From positions 360,001 through 424,000 of the forward strand of contig JAODUP010000219.1 of the NCBI GenBank assembly GCA_025642065.1: a stretch of 64,000 nucleotides of DNA, in the 5' to 3' direction. Origin of the DNA: Paralvinella palmiformis (Eukaryota; Annelida; Polychaeta; Terebellida; Alvinellidae). Positions 1 to 12,299 of the stretch are shown here, one piece after another; position 1 is the first letter of the stretch; each line of letters begins with the position of its first letter. The notes under the pieces were generated by a model. It was not told the origin of the DNA. It made no database searches and was given only the letters and a program-made list of their open reading frames with translations. Both the position numbers and the translations under genes were made by a program.

Positions 1-2
1 AT

Positions 3-863
3 CATTTAGCAACATGTCTACGTAATTAATGCCAGAGATTTTGAAGATAATTTATTGATCATTGACCAGAATCATTTGAATGTTAATTTTCTAATAAAAG
101 TTTCTGAATTGTTCTTATAATATTGTTAACCGAGTTAATTATGTAATTAACGCGGAAAATGGATATGACGTTATTTAGCTTAACTATGTACTTAATAATT
201 ATGTTTCTTTTAATTAATAATGTATCTAGGATATTGTGATGATGCACTATGTGATTCCTTATCATAACATTAATATTTTCTCTAATGTGTCTTGCTTTAG
301 CAATTTTAACAGAAGGCAAATATTTGTGTTTAAAATTTGAAAAGGTTTTAAATTTTTATTTTAAATAACTTTTCGCTTCGGCACCATCGTAAACAAATCG
401 AGCATTGGGCATTAAAACGTATTCCACATTAGAAGTAAAATGTAAATGTTGCTGTTTGACGGCCACCTTCGTGCACAAAACAGGCTAAATGGGCCGAGCG
501 ACCTCCAAAGGTAATCAGGCGAAGTGAAAGATGAAACACCCTTGTGATATAGCCCGGCCGGGGGTTTGAATCCATGTGCTATAGATCTGTGGCCAACCGC
601 GCTACCATTTAGGCCATGGAGGCGCCCTTATATTAGAAGTAACTTCTATGTTAGAAGTTGCCTTAAAATCTGTTGTTATGAGGTCAAACAGACTTATCAG
701 CGAGTATAGTTTTTCCATATAAATGAGTTTGTATGTCTCTTGTCATTGTTCACATTGACAACGCCTTCAATGGCCACCTTGTTCGTCACTGAGTGTGTCT
801 ATATGTTTAATATGCAAATTGCGGAGTCTGATAATGTATTTTTAGATTATATTGGTTTAGTTA
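3..863. repeat. Direct repeat, copy A (about 860 bp)
   Basis: This block recurs at 2198-3058 with a constant offset of 2195 bases. I counted only about half a dozen differences, for example A/G near 206 and a G/T shift in the run near 554. The left edge coincides with the window start, so the true boundary may lie outside. The right edge is sharp: the copies part after the shared ATTATATTGG stretch. The ends do not show TG..CA, so I do not call them LTRs. A recent duplication is the simplest reading; an assembly overlap cannot be excluded. Confidence 0.9.
445..628 (-). mobile_element. SINE family I, copy 1
   Basis: Read on the minus strand, a tRNA-like head begins GGCGCCTCC.TGGCCTAAA with a B box like GGATTCAAACC. 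It is followed by a body with GTGTTTCATCTTTCACTTCG, CATTACCTTTGGAGGTCGCT-like and GTGCAC..GTGGCCGT segments. The same head and body occur at least a dozen times in the window. The head shows this is a Pol III-derived retroposon, not a tRNA gene. This copy lies inside the 860-bp direct repeat and was duplicated with it. Confidence 0.85.
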
Positions 864-1480
864 TAATCCCGACGTGTCATTCGCAGTATCGGAGATCTGC
901 CTGAAATCCGCTGTTCTCGACCATGGGTCAAATAGATCAAGTGGATAGGCGCTTTAATTTAGATCCACCACACCTAACTGCATATACTTAGGGACGCTAA
1001 ATTAAGCGTGAATGAACGTTCCCTTAGTGATGAACGGAAACGTATGAGGGTTAGCTGTTAGGTTCGAGTAAATCGTAGTATTTACTCAGGTTTGAGACGA
1101 TATTTCGTTCTAGTCCAGTAATAATCCATTGTGCGGTATTGCTACTTTGTTTTTATTTTAGTTTAATCGCTTTAGTGAGTCCATACTGTGTTAGTGTGCA
1201 TTCTCTTTGTTGTGGACAAACTGTAATGTTTGTTAACACGCTGAGGCTATATATAGGGCTTGAAACTGTGTTGGTGTACATTCTCTTTGTTATGGACAAA
1301 CTGTAATGTTTGTTAACACGCTGAGGCTATATATAGGGCTTGAATTTTCACTTAGGTTAGAGAAGAACTTCGACGCCAGACCAGTCGGACGTGTATTGAT
1401 ACACGGTTCATATAGGTAGGATTTATTCAGCTATTCGAACCCAGAATAAAGCTGAGGTCAGCATCTGAGGTGTCGAAATG
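864..1480 (+). promoter_or_regulatory. Duplicated TATA-type promoter segment, possible LTR remnant
   Basis: An 80-bp unit is present twice in tandem (1185-1264 and 1265-1344) with very few differences. Each copy ends in a TATATATAG core (1248-1256 and 1328-1336), followed by GGGCTTGAA. About 110 bases after the second core lies AATAAA (1445-1450). A TATA core, a transcribed stretch and a polyadenylation signal in this order resemble the R/U5 layout of an LTR. I found no matching second LTR, so this stays a suggestion. The block 864-1180 shows nothing else I recognise. Confidence 0.35.
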
Positions 1481-2033
<553 letters not shown>

Positions 2034-2167
2034 GCATACAAACATACATTTATGAACACATAAATACATATAATACAGACAGCTAGACATATAGACTGCG
2101 ACTTCACTTAAACCCCTAACATTGTGTGGTGAAGAACATTAATTGTTACCTGTAGTGTAATTCAGGC

Positions 2168-2196
2168 TTATATATATATATATATATATATATATA
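2168..2196. repeat. (TA)n microsatellite at repeat junction
   Basis: A pure TA run directly abuts the left edge of copy B of the 860-bp direct repeat. It may mark the junction created by the duplication. Confidence 0.9.
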
Positions 2197-2197
2197 C

Positions 2198-3058
2198 CAT
2201 TTAGCAACATGTCTACGTAATTAATGCCAGAGATTTTGAAGATAATTTATTGATCATTGACCAGAATCATTTGAATGTTAATTTTCTAATAAAAGTTTCT
2301 GAATTGTTCTTATAATATTGTTAACCGAGTTAATTATGTAATTAACGCGGAAAATGGATATGACGTTATTTAGCTTAACTATGTACTTGATAATTATGTT
2401 TCTTTTAATTAATAATGTATCTAGGATATTGTGATGATGCACTATGTGATTCCTTATCATAACATTAATATTTTCTCTAATGTGTCTTGCTTTAGCAATT
2501 TTAACAGAAGGCAAATATTTGTGTTTAAAATTTGAAAAGGTTTTAAAGTTTTATTTTAAATAACTTTTCGCTTCGGCACCATCGTAAACAAATCGAGCAT
2601 TGGGCATTGAAACGTATTCCACATTAGAAGTAAAATGTAAATGTTGCTGTTTGACGGCCACCTTCGTGCACAAAACAGGCTAAATGGGCCGAGCGACCTC
2701 CAAAGGTAATCAGGCGAAGTGAAAGATGAAACACCCTTGTGATATAGCCCGGCCGGGGGGTTGAATCCATGTGCTATAGATCTGTGGCCAACCGCGCTAC
2801 CATTTAGGCCATGGAGGCGCCCTTATATTAGAAGTAACTTCTATGTTAGAAGTTGCCTTAAAATCTGTTGTTATGAGGTCAAACAGACTTATCAGCGAGT
2901 ATAGTTTTTCCATATAAATGAGTTTGTATGTCTCTTGTCATTGTTCACATTGACAACGCCTTCAATGGCCACCTTGTTCGTCACTGAGTGTGTCTATATG
3001 TTTAATATGCAAATTGCGGAGTCTGATAATGTATTTTTAGATTATATTGGTTCAGTTA
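2198..3058. repeat. Direct repeat, copy B (about 860 bp)
   Basis: This is the second copy of the block at 3-863, in the same orientation. It starts right after a (TA)n run and ends where the sequence turns from the shared TTATATTGGTT into unrelated sequence. Confidence 0.9.
2640..2823 (-). mobile_element. SINE family I, copy 2
   Basis: It is identical in layout to the copy at 445-628 and was carried along in the direct repeat. The tRNA-like head lies at the right end and the tail at the left. Confidence 0.85.
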
Positions 3059-3466
3059 ATTTGATGACAAAAAGGACAAATCGCTTTATAGAATGTGTAC
3101 TAAATCTGATAGTCGATACCAAAGTTGACAAATATTAATTGTCAGCCAATATAGGATCATCCTTATTAACATATGAGTATGGATAACATATTCTGATATA
3201 AAATGTGAATGTTGACGATGATAATGATGATGATAATGATGATAATAATAATTAGATGGATAGATAAATAGATGTATAGATAGATAGACTAATAGACAGA
3301 TGACAGAACGCTGTACAGATATGAGACATGTAGTATTGAGACATGCGAAGTATGTAGGTCGCCAGACTAATTGTTGATAATTGGGTCTATTGATGGAAAA
3401 AGAATGTCTTTCCCTCTTAATTATTTCACAATAATAATGTTTAATATTTCCAATAAGACTGCAATA
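3059..3466. other. Upstream region of the two-exon gene
   Basis: This stretch holds an imperfect (GAT/AAT)n and (GATA)n run (about 3216-3290). An open, in-frame region precedes the chosen start codon (from about 3371), which I read as 5' untranslated sequence. I see no clear TATA box. Confidence 0.4.
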
Positions 3467-3679
3467 ATGGCGGATAGATTGTCCAGTAGTCCGCTAGAGG
3501 CGCTCCTACGCCTTGGAAAAATATGGCGTCCGTTTGAAGAACTTCTACAAAACGGCGAGGATACCGAGGGGGAGGAACTTAACGGATTGCTTTTAATGAG
3601 GAGAGCTCACGAAAAGGCTGTTTCTTGTGATAAAGAGGATTTCCTTTTGATTCTGGACAAAGGGATGTCATATTTCGAG
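3467..3679 (+). CDS. Exon 1 of an unrecognised 173-residue protein
   Basis: The start at 3467 opens a run of 71 codons beginning MADRLSSSPLEALL. It ends in ...YFE at a phase-0 border followed by GTTAGT, a usable splice donor. The matching second exon is 5024-5332. An ATG 32 codons further upstream is in frame, but the residues it adds are low-complexity and hydrophobic. MADRLSSS has the look of a true N-terminus, so I prefer 3467. The exon encodes mainly charged, leucine-rich helical segments with no signal peptide or membrane span. I do not recognise the family. Balanced composition, matching splice phase and a consensus acceptor downstream support a real gene. Confidence 0.6.
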
Positions 3680-5023
3680 GTTAGTCGGAAATAACATCTT
3701 TTTGTGGACAGTTAATATGTTAGTTTGTCTCGCAATTAATTCACTTACATTAAGGAGACCGGATCTAGTTGAATATTTACATTTTATCTTTTATGGATAA
3801 TTCTAAATGCATTATATTATCAATATATACATCTCAGACCAATAAGAGCATATCGAAACACAATGACGTGCACACTAACACACGCGCGAACTTTTTTGAG
3901 CATACAGTATTGGTTTCAATTTTAATTTGGTTAGAGCGTCAGTTCTGTCAAATTTCTTGAATTAAGTAATAAATTATTATTATTAGCTGGAGAAATCCCT
4001 CTATGAAGTACGCAAATGGCTGCTGATATACATGAATTAAACGAATTTAACTGTATTTCTGTTGTTTATTAAGCCGTACTAATTAAATGTTTAGTGTAAT
4101 TTAGTTCACTTCCGGATATTTCACAATTTAGATGAACTGACCAACCTAGTTAAAATATAGGTCAATATATAGAAAACGGACCAATGGAAAACAACTCTCA
4201 GTCAGCAGCCATGAACTCTTTAATGTCTGTTCGGCTTCTAATGCTTTACACCAGTTCTCATGGAAGCAATCTATTTGGGATCTAATAAAAAGTAAGATTA
4301 AAAAAACATTATCATAAATATTAATTATTATGAGATTATTATCGAGAATGATATGCGCTTTATTTTACATATACTAAGATCTACGTAATATTTTGGAAAT
4401 AATTATGTAGCATTATTATTATTTATTATTAATTACTCTATGGATATTTTTTATTCAATGGTTTCCGACGGTGTGCTGGGCTAATTAACTATCTCTTGAC
4501 TAAACTCAAAGAAGATATTTCAAATAACAGATTCACGATAATAAAAAAAAAAAACCCAACAACACACAGCTCGATCTTATAATTAATTATAGTAAAAAGC
4601 CCTGCCTCGCCTTTGAATGCAATTAGGCAGTTTATAAGCGCTAAAATTTCTTTGTCTCCTGACGGTTCTTTGCCAAAAATTAATTTTATGTTATTACATA
4701 AAATGCCATTGTCTTAAATAATAACTTATATTAATAGATCTGTCTCTAAGGTACAGTATACCTCAACGACTACAGGAAGCTCGAGGCTTGGGGAGTCTCC
4801 TTGGGCCTAGCATTAATATTAGTGAATTTTTATTGTTTATGCCTGAATATGATAAGTAAACAATTATTAACACTTTAATAATTCAAGAAATGTTTGTCAT
4901 ATGATGAAATGTAGAGCAAACAATCACATACTTGGTAATTTCGTATTTGAGAGATTAAAAGTTGTATGTTGTTGATTGAAGAAATCCCTTCATACATTTT
5001 TACGAGAGTTTGTTCTATTTCAG
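3680..5023 (+). other. Intron of the two-exon gene
   Basis: It begins GTTAGT and ends with the pyrimidine-rich TTTGTTCTATTTCAG at 5023. The 1344 bases are AT-rich. I recognise no transposon or RNA gene inside. Confidence 0.55.
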
Positions 5024-5332
5024 AGCCAACCCATTGCCAATCAATGTCTCGTTGAACTACTCAAGCATAATCATAATGATCCAGTTAAACTGTTATCACT
5101 CCTATATCGCGCCTATCCTCCCAGATGTGACAACTCGCTGATAACGGACGAGGATACGCTGAGGACATTATCGATGAAGGAACTCAGGAATCAAATACAC
5201 CTGGCCATGTTATGTTACGAGAAAAGCTCACGTGACGTCATACCCGGCTCCGGTTGGAAGCACGTGTGTGAGGAAGTGGGCGATGTTTTGATGTTGCTAA
5301 GAACACAGCTGATTGGTCGTGATGTGATATAA
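5024..5332 (+). CDS. Exon 2 (last coding exon) of the unrecognised protein
   Basis: After the acceptor at 5022-5023 the phase-0 frame runs 102 codons to TAA at 5330-5332. With exon 1 it gives 173 residues. The piece begins SQPIANQCLVELLKHNH. It continues with alternating leucine-rich helices, contains the pairs YPPRC and GSGWKHVC, and ends LLRTQLIGRDVI. No catalytic motif or zinc ligand pattern stands out. The predicted product is soluble and helical, perhaps an adaptor or subunit; that is only inference. No AATAAA appears within about 200 bases downstream, so the 3' end is uncertain. Confidence 0.6.
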   Translation, partial: SQPIANQCLVELLKHNHNDPVKLLSLLYRAYPPRCDNSLITDEDTLRTLSMKELRNQIHLAMLCYEKSSRDVIPGSGWKHVCEEVGDVLMLLRTQLIGRDVI

Positions 5333-5527
5333 TTGAGCTAATTATATAGAATGACGAAGACTTTATAGTTATTTAATTGTCTTAATTTAAAGGTGTTCAA
5401 TGTGATAATTATAACATCCTGTGTATAGTTAGAAGTAGGTCAATTCATCCATCTTTCAAATCGTCCATCATTCACTTATCGATCCAGACATCTGTTCGTG
5501 AACATCTCGATCTAACCACCAATACAA

Positions 5528-5769
5528 ACTCACTCACTCACTCACTCACTCACTCACTCACTCACTCACTCACTCACTCACTCACTCACTCACTCACTCA
5601 CTCACTCACTCACTCACTCACTCACTCACTCACTCACTCACTCACTCACTCACTCACTCACTCACTCACCACTCACTCACTCACTCACTCACTCACTCAT
5701 TCACTCACCAACCACCTCACCCACCCACCCACCCACCCACTCACTCACTCACTCACTCACTCACTCACT
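5528..5769. repeat. (ACTC)n tetranucleotide array
   Basis: About 240 bases of CACT units, with a few CACC interruptions near 5668 and 5708-5740. Similar arrays occur at 17.87, 39.92 and 55.08 kb. Confidence 0.95.
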
Positions 5770-5799
5770 TTGATAACTACCCAAAATGACAAGAAGCAC

Positions 5800-6056
5800 G
5801 CAACAAAGATTTATAGATCAAACTATGATCACTTGTAATATTGGACGATTGCCAGAAAATTAACCAAATTGGCTAAAATGAATGTAACATTAGCAACCAA
5901 TTTCCAGAAAGATAAATTGTTCTCTAAGTATAAATAATTGTTTGTTTTATGTTTTTGTTTTTATATAAATCAACTAAAATGAACGTTCCATTAGCAGCCA
6001 AATAACGGAGGGATAACTTCTACTTTGGCAATAAATCACAGGTTGTTTTATGTTTT
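5800..6056. repeat. Dispersed repeat next to (ACTC)n, with internal tandem copy
   Basis: The segment around 5815-5962 (ATTGG.CGATTGCCAG.AAATTAA, then TTGTTTTATGTTTTTG) recurs at about 22335-22480, again just after a tetranucleotide array. Within this copy a unit of about 100 bases, starting AAAATGAATGTAACATTAGC at 5875, is repeated with divergence at 5976. Confidence 0.6.
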
Positions 6057-7270
6057 TCTTTCTACCTGAATAAGTTTTATTACTATCATTTCGTGCATAA
6101 GTTTTTTGTCGCATTCGTTTTCGTTTTATGGTAAAGACTAAAGTTACATTAATCAGATGGCTATGTTTTCTAATTTCTTATTAATCGTCTGTTTTATATC
6201 AAATCTTTCCTCATCAGAAACAAAATCCATTTACAACGAATTTTGTTATTGCATGAAGAGGGACAGATATGACGATGCGAATGAATAAAATCAATGATCA
6301 CATAGTTTATAATTCAATAGGTGATTCCTATTATGTAACATGGTATTTATGCATGATATCTTGTATTTAAAGTGAATTAACTGTTGTATTTTCTAAATCA
6401 GCCATTCATGCATTATTTACTACATGTAAATGTCAAGGGTGTTAATACTCTAATGTAGTAACAATTTGATTTAATAATATACAGGTGATACATATGTGAT
6501 TGGTTCCCAGTTACAAGTAAAAATTATATTTCCAAAACTTGCAAATTGCCCTTTACATTTACACTAAATATTAAAAAAATCTTCAATAAAATCAATTTAC
6601 ATTCAGCTAAGAGTTTGATTTTAAAATCATGCATTTAATCTATTGAAAGCTATGCTAAAAATCCCCTACGAGTCAACATGAATAACGAAACTTTAGCTGT
6701 GTTATTCATCTGGAAAAATCAGTTCGCTCAATCATTAACCTATTTCCTGATAAATATTGTGTTGAATCCTTTTGAAAGACACAATCGTTCAGCTGAAATA
6801 CTAATCTCAGTCTCCATGTAATATAATATAATTTGCTGAAAATTTTCCAGTATTTATCGTTAGTGAAAAGTTGCCATTCCATATTAACAGTTGGCTCCAT
6901 AGCTGTTTCTAACCCGAGACCGCAGTTGGTAACCGATGCAACGCATTTCGCCTGGATCGGTCTATTGGTAACGCGATTGGTCGTTGATGTCGACGTTATG
7001 TCCGAGAGGCACTTCGTCTTTTAATCATTTTACTAAGAATATTAATTTCATTCTTGATGCTACTTAAATATCTCAGGATTCTTTACTTCTAATTAATATT
7101 TACAAACACACTGCGTGTATACACATTACAACGAATAAGATAGAATATATATAAGAAAAGTTGATATAGAGCTGTATATTCCGTGCACTATTTGCGTCTT
7201 TGGAGGTACGCCGTTTAGGTGCTTGGCCTGGTTATCCAGCATTTAAATGACTGTAGCAGACACAGTACGC
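6057..7270. other. Intergenic DNA without recognised features
   Basis: I read this AT-rich stretch on both strands and saw no protein family, splice-bounded exon or repeat family. The short open frames near 6706-7024 overlap on opposite strands and have no support. Confidence 0.5.
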
Positions 7271-7859
7271 TCTTAAAGCATGTACTCCTGACTCAGGAAT
7301 AGAAACACTGCATCGCATCTCGAGCGGTGGCATTGGACACAGCTCGTGTGGATGGTGTGTTTTATATAACAAGTTTAATTGTATATATAATTCACCTTAG
7401 TTATTTGTGGGAATAGAATTATCTTTCCTAGGTCCAGTTATGTCCAGTCTGTACTATGACATTCAAGGCTAACTTTAGTCTCCTTGTCATTAATAAAACC
7501 CTACATTATAATTATAGTTTGTATAGCAGACATTAGGTCTGATTTGAAAATGTTAATATATAGAACGGCAATTCGCCATAACGGTCTGCTAAAGTGCCGA
7601 TATAAATTGTTATAATAGTGACGAGTAGGTGATAGTATTTATTGGATTTGTATGTTTATGAGGTATTTTTCCCTCCAGCAAATATCACATAGGGACTGGT
7701 GAGACATTACACATGTCTCAGCAAGAAAAGTCGCCACTCTGGATTCAGTCCCCTGAAGAAACGTCCAGAGTTTGAATTCACGGTTCGAGATTCTCTGTGC
7801 CTGTGCCTTATTATACACAGCTGAAACACACAAACACAAAACACACACACAACACACAA

Positions 7860-7890
<31 letters not shown>

Positions 7891-7920
7891 CAAACACACA
7901 AACACACAAACACACACACA

Positions 7921-7965
<45 letters not shown>

Positions 7966-7968
7966 CAC

Positions 7969-8052
<84 letters not shown>
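7271..8052 (+). repeat. CA-tailed dispersed repeat, second type
   Basis: Three blocks match the 61938-62488 region in the same order. The first is CTTAAAGCAT..ACTCCTGACTC at 7271. The second is ACGGTCTGCT near 7580. The third is a 130-bp block from GGGACTGGTGAGACATTACA at 7693. The (CA)n array here is long and interrupted by AAAC units (7825-8052). The flank GATTCTCTGTGCCTGTGCC before the array resembles that of the 1.8 and 20.1 kb arrays. Confidence 0.75.
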
Positions 8053-8055
<3 letters not shown>

Positions 8056-8904
8056 GATAAATGTACATGACATAGTAATAATATATTTGCAGTTAATGGA
8101 GATTAATATTTTGAAAAAAATTATGATACAAATTGATGTACATGGCTGGAAGTATGCATGCATACTCCATGTAATTGATGTGTTATGCTTGAAGCGCTAC
8201 AGTTTGTATTATAAGTCTACTATGTTTCAGGAATGATTCGTGATATTAATTGATGGACTTGATTGAAAAAGTGAAATAAAATCGTAAATAATTTTATTTG
8301 ACAATGATCTATTTCTACGATTATAGTCCAAAGCTAGTTGTAATATTTCATGCTGTTTGCAGTGTTCACAATTCCATGGACTTGTTTTCTGTAGGCCTTG
8401 TGTAGGTACAATGTACATAAATCGTCAGCTATCTGGGGAGTATACTGTTTCTAGATTTCGGTTACAACCACCATATAATCTACAATATGAAACCATTTAT
8501 AACACGCTGTGTCGAAAAATTAAAATTCGTTAAATGTAAATATAAAAAGATACCTTTAAAAAGGTTCTCATAATACAATGACCTGAGGTAGATCATCCCA
8601 TTGTGTGGATAATGATTTACGGTAATATTTTACATTAAAGGTAGCACTTGTTATATTGAGAACGGCAATTAACACCTTAATATATGTTTCTAAGGCAATT
8701 GATGGATATTACATTTTCTAACATTGTGATATAGACAGTAGGAGTTAGAGTATGTGTCTTATAGACATAAAATATATAGGTTCATATGATATGGATTTTA
8801 TTGTCAAATAGACCCTAGAGTCGGCAGCAGAATAGTGATAAGTTGTAGTAAACACCGCACTGATACGAATAACAGCACAATAATGCCCCTTAGAACTTGC
8901 TAAA
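8053..8904. other. Intergenic DNA without recognised features
   Basis: The region is AT-rich, with only short random-looking open frames. I saw no repeat or gene motif. Confidence 0.45.
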
Positions 8905-9155
8905 AGGTACAAGTATGACAAAGGCATGCTATACACCCATCGATGATGTTATTTTGTTAAGTTCTTTTATAGTTGACTAAGCACATTTTGTATGCTATAT
9001 TTTTTTGGAAAATGAATATTTTTATTTAACGAGTAATCCTTCGTCAGCGAATCCAAATGACGATAAGAAGAAACTAACTGCTGTTAATAACTAAAAATGA
9101 TTGATGCTAGATGAGGGGAGAGTTGTATGGAGACGCAACTTGATGATATAAAACA
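8905..9155. repeat. Dispersed repeat shared with 23.2-23.6 kb
   Basis: The segment ACAAGTATGACAAAGGCATG...CACCCATCGATGATGTTATT at 8910-8960 matches 23200-23250. A weaker match follows: TGCTGTTAATAACTAAAAATG at 9079 against TGCTATTAATAACCAGAAATG near 23532. The family is unidentified. Confidence 0.6.
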
Positions 9156-10914
9156 TTGATATATAACTCAAGATGTTACTGCCATAACGTTATTACTGAT
9201 GACAGGAAATGTTACCTCAGTATTTTAGAGAAAATCAAATAATATAAAAACTGGACGTTTTTTTTTAGTAAGAATAGGTGTAAGGAATGTTTATTTATAG
9301 TCGGTAGAATATAAACTGATAACATTAGTGACAGCGATGTGCAAGACAAGACAAGGACGATGAATATAAAATAATGAAACGAAAATATATAAAATTGACA
9401 TTTTAATATAAATAATTCCTCCAGATTCAAAATAGGCATGTAGTGGATGAATATACGTTACAAATTACCTGTACCACTTTCTAATCGCCCTAAAACCTGC
9501 AGACCACGCATAAATTATAAAAACATAGTTTGTGAGAAGACTATGAGCTATGTGTGAGTAGGTGTCCATCTTATCAAGCCACAGTAAACTGTCGAATACT
9601 AGTTGGTGACCGTCTTACTCGTGACCGGCAGGTAGTCTCACATACACATTTAATAAATTTTACAATTTACCTGAAATAGGACATTATATATATATATATG
9701 ATATGCACAGGCAGTATTCTGAATATAATGCCTGAAATAGAATATAAACAGATGTATATTTATATGTTAGAAATTTAACATTGGATACATAAACCACATT
9801 GACAACTAGGTGTACATTTCGATAAAACATCCTTTAAGCTTTTCAATGTATTCTTCTTTTAAAAGTAATTTGGTAATTCTTTTTCTTATCGCTCGCTTCA
9901 ACAGCTATTGATGGATGGTATTATGGTCTATTAGAGTGCGCCATACGGCTTAATACTTCTGACTTCAACACGCGAGGTTTCTCTTAGGGTTGCTTCACAC
10001 TTAGTCCATATTGGTCGATCCACTACCTATTGTCTAGTCCAGCTTGTGTGTCTAACATTAGGCAAAGCTCTTGTTGGCATGGTTATCTTTGTCATTGAGA
10101 CATACCAGCTCCTTTACTTCGTTAAGGAATATATTATAAGGGGGGGGGGATATGGTAGTTTATTTCAATGAAAAGGGGCTATGTAATTGAAACTTTGTAT
10201 GCCATATTTGATTGTATCTAACTTTGGGATTGATAAATTACTTTCATATCCAAGATTAAAATGGGTGTTTCTTGATTTGATGCAATTATCCTAGTAACTT
10301 GGACATGGATAATTAACAATTTTGCATGCCGTTTCAATAAATTCATAATTTATAAATATATATATTGGTCTTTTATTGGATTTATTGAACAGTTTACAAT
10401 AATAACTTTTAAAATCTAAAGTGATGAATCTGAAATCCTTTTTATTGAATTTTTATTGAAGTTTGAATGTATTAATATTTCAATAAAAATATCATACCGG
10501 ACAATATATTCACGGGTCTATAGCTACATACATCTGGATTACAACCCTTTCTTAATAAATGCATGCTTCGGGGTATTTGGAAACAAACATATTCTAAAGC
10601 TCTTACCTGTCAGGTAACATCTGGAATGGGATAATATATCGCAGCGAATTTTCATTAATCCAGATGATATCATATCATACATAACCAGTTAGCATATCAC
10701 ATATAAATTGATTTAAGTGTGACCGTTTTACATTACCATCAATATTTTGAAAGTGGAACATATTTTTAGTATCAGTTGATTGTATTAATTCCTTTATATT
10801 CTTAATACTGTCATTATAGCAATGGCTAACCAAACACGATAATATCTCGTCATCATCAGCATTCTCAGCATTATTAGTAAAATAGTCATTAAATATGGTA
10901 GCAACAAGATAAAT
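9156..10914. other. Intergenic DNA without recognised genes
   Basis: It holds a short (TA)n run at 9685, a poly-G run near 10140, and a small inverted repeat (TTTTTATTGAA / TTCAATAAAAA near 10452-10490). I found no protein-coding signal. Confidence 0.45.
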
Positions 10915-11244
10915 AATAATAATATGTGATATTTAAATAGCGCCCCATTGAGCTAGAAGCTGCTCTAAGACGCTTTACAATATTATTTACAATATTATTA
11001 TCCCTGACTCAAACTTGTTTCTATCCATCACGCATCTCCACTCCCAAGGGAGTATACAACGCATGCTGCCATTATAGGCGCAAAGCGTTAATCACACATT
11101 GCCATCGCCTCCTGTCAGGTACTCAGGTTTTACGGATGAGTGAACCAGTCGCCACATGACGGCACTGCAGCTCACGGGGCCTCGAACCCGCGACGGTTCG
11201 GCTACGAGTCCTACGCTCTAACTAACTGCTCTATCACGTCGGGA
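10915..11244 (-). mobile_element. SINE family IV, copy 1
   Basis: Read on the minus strand, a tRNA-like head (GTGATAGAGCAGTTAGTTAG, with B box GGGTTCGAGGCCC) starts at 11244. The body contains CATGTGGCGACTGGTTCACT and CCTTGGGAGTGGAGATGCG. It ends in GGGGCGCTATTTAAATATCA and an ATT-rich tail. The same structure is found at 50341-50617, and a tail fragment lies near 46950-47050. Confidence 0.8.
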
Positions 11245-11394
11245 CGAATACAAAGTTTGTTGTCCTTTAATAGAATAACATCATCATTTTTGTTATCACC
11301 TTTATATGAAACGAGAGGGTTCTTTGTTTCCCCAAATCCTTTGCCGTTACCATGACTACCAGTACTATTTTCACATTTATTTTTAGGTAATTAT

Positions 11395-12285
11395 TTATGC
11401 CTTTTTCAACGATTGGCGTAAACATATTTTAGACGTATTTCTGACATTAATTACACGTCTGAGTTCAACATTCATATATGGAACCCTATCACCTTTGCTA
11501 ATTTTTGTTTGAACAGAGGCATGTTCGTCTAGAACTTGCACGGTCAACTCATTTCATGCCCAATATCGATCATCTAAATCATCAAATCATACAGTACTAT
11601 AAAAAGGAACGAATAGACAAATCGCACGAAATGCTTCATTGTCAAATGTTTGTAGAGGTTCTGTATTTAAATTTATTTAGTTTTAACTTTTAGATTTGAA
11701 GTTTTATCGCCGTAGCTACAAGTGAACGGAAGTCGCTGAGACTAGTGTCTACAGATATAGATTTGTTTAAACGTTTAGATTTATTTGTTACAGTGGGATC
11801 TATAATAGAATGTGCACTCGTTAGACAAGTTGAATCTCTGAACAAATTCGTTAAAGCATTTACATCTAGACGACTTGTGAGATCATTAGTTTTTAACATG
11901 TTAACATTGAAATCACCCAACATAACCATATCTATATAATAATTTATACATTTCCTCATAATGTTATCTAGATAATCAGTAATAAAAAAAATGATTTTTT
12001 TCCTTTGGATGTTTGTAAATATTTATAAATAGACATTTTCCATTTTAAAGAAACTTCTGCCGCTAATATTTTAAGTTTATCATTATCATTATTAATCGAA
12101 AGTTTTTCCAAATCAGATTTTCTATATCGAGGCATATCAATTCTTATATACACAATTATGTCACTATATATTATATGATCGTGTCCGTATAATTTAAACT
12201 TAGGAATTGTAATTTGGGTATTAGAAAAAGATTCGGCTATTTTCGTGTATAATATTGTCAATAGATAAAATACATTTCCCGGCAT
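11395..12285 (-). pseudogene. Non-LTR element ORF2 fragment: AP-type endonuclease and linker
   Basis: Minus-strand frames encode an endonuclease of the APE type found at the N-terminus of LINE ORF2 proteins. The segment 12285-11968 carries VYIRIDMPRYRKSDLEKL-like sequence. The next frame (11959-11690) carries MLGDFNVNM and a degenerate final motif SLSDFRS, where SDH is usual. Weaker homology to the endonuclease-RT linker (PYMNVELRR) continues to about 11395. Frameshifts and stops separate the pieces, so it is dead. No reverse transcriptase follows: the element is cut at about 11.39 kb. Together with 12300-12880 and 16508-17640 it appears to be one element split by the gypsy insertion. Confidence 0.65.
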
Positions 12286-12299
12286 GACTTCTTTGAACG

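Noticed and set aside
83..319. A 78-codon minus-strand frame, identical in both direct-repeat copies (also 2278-2514)
   Set aside because: AT-rich, Ile/Asn-heavy composition with no motif. Its conservation is explained by the recent DNA duplication, not by selection.
5528..5769. CRISPR-like array
   Set aside because: The repeat is a 4-bp unit without spacers, and the context is eukaryotic.
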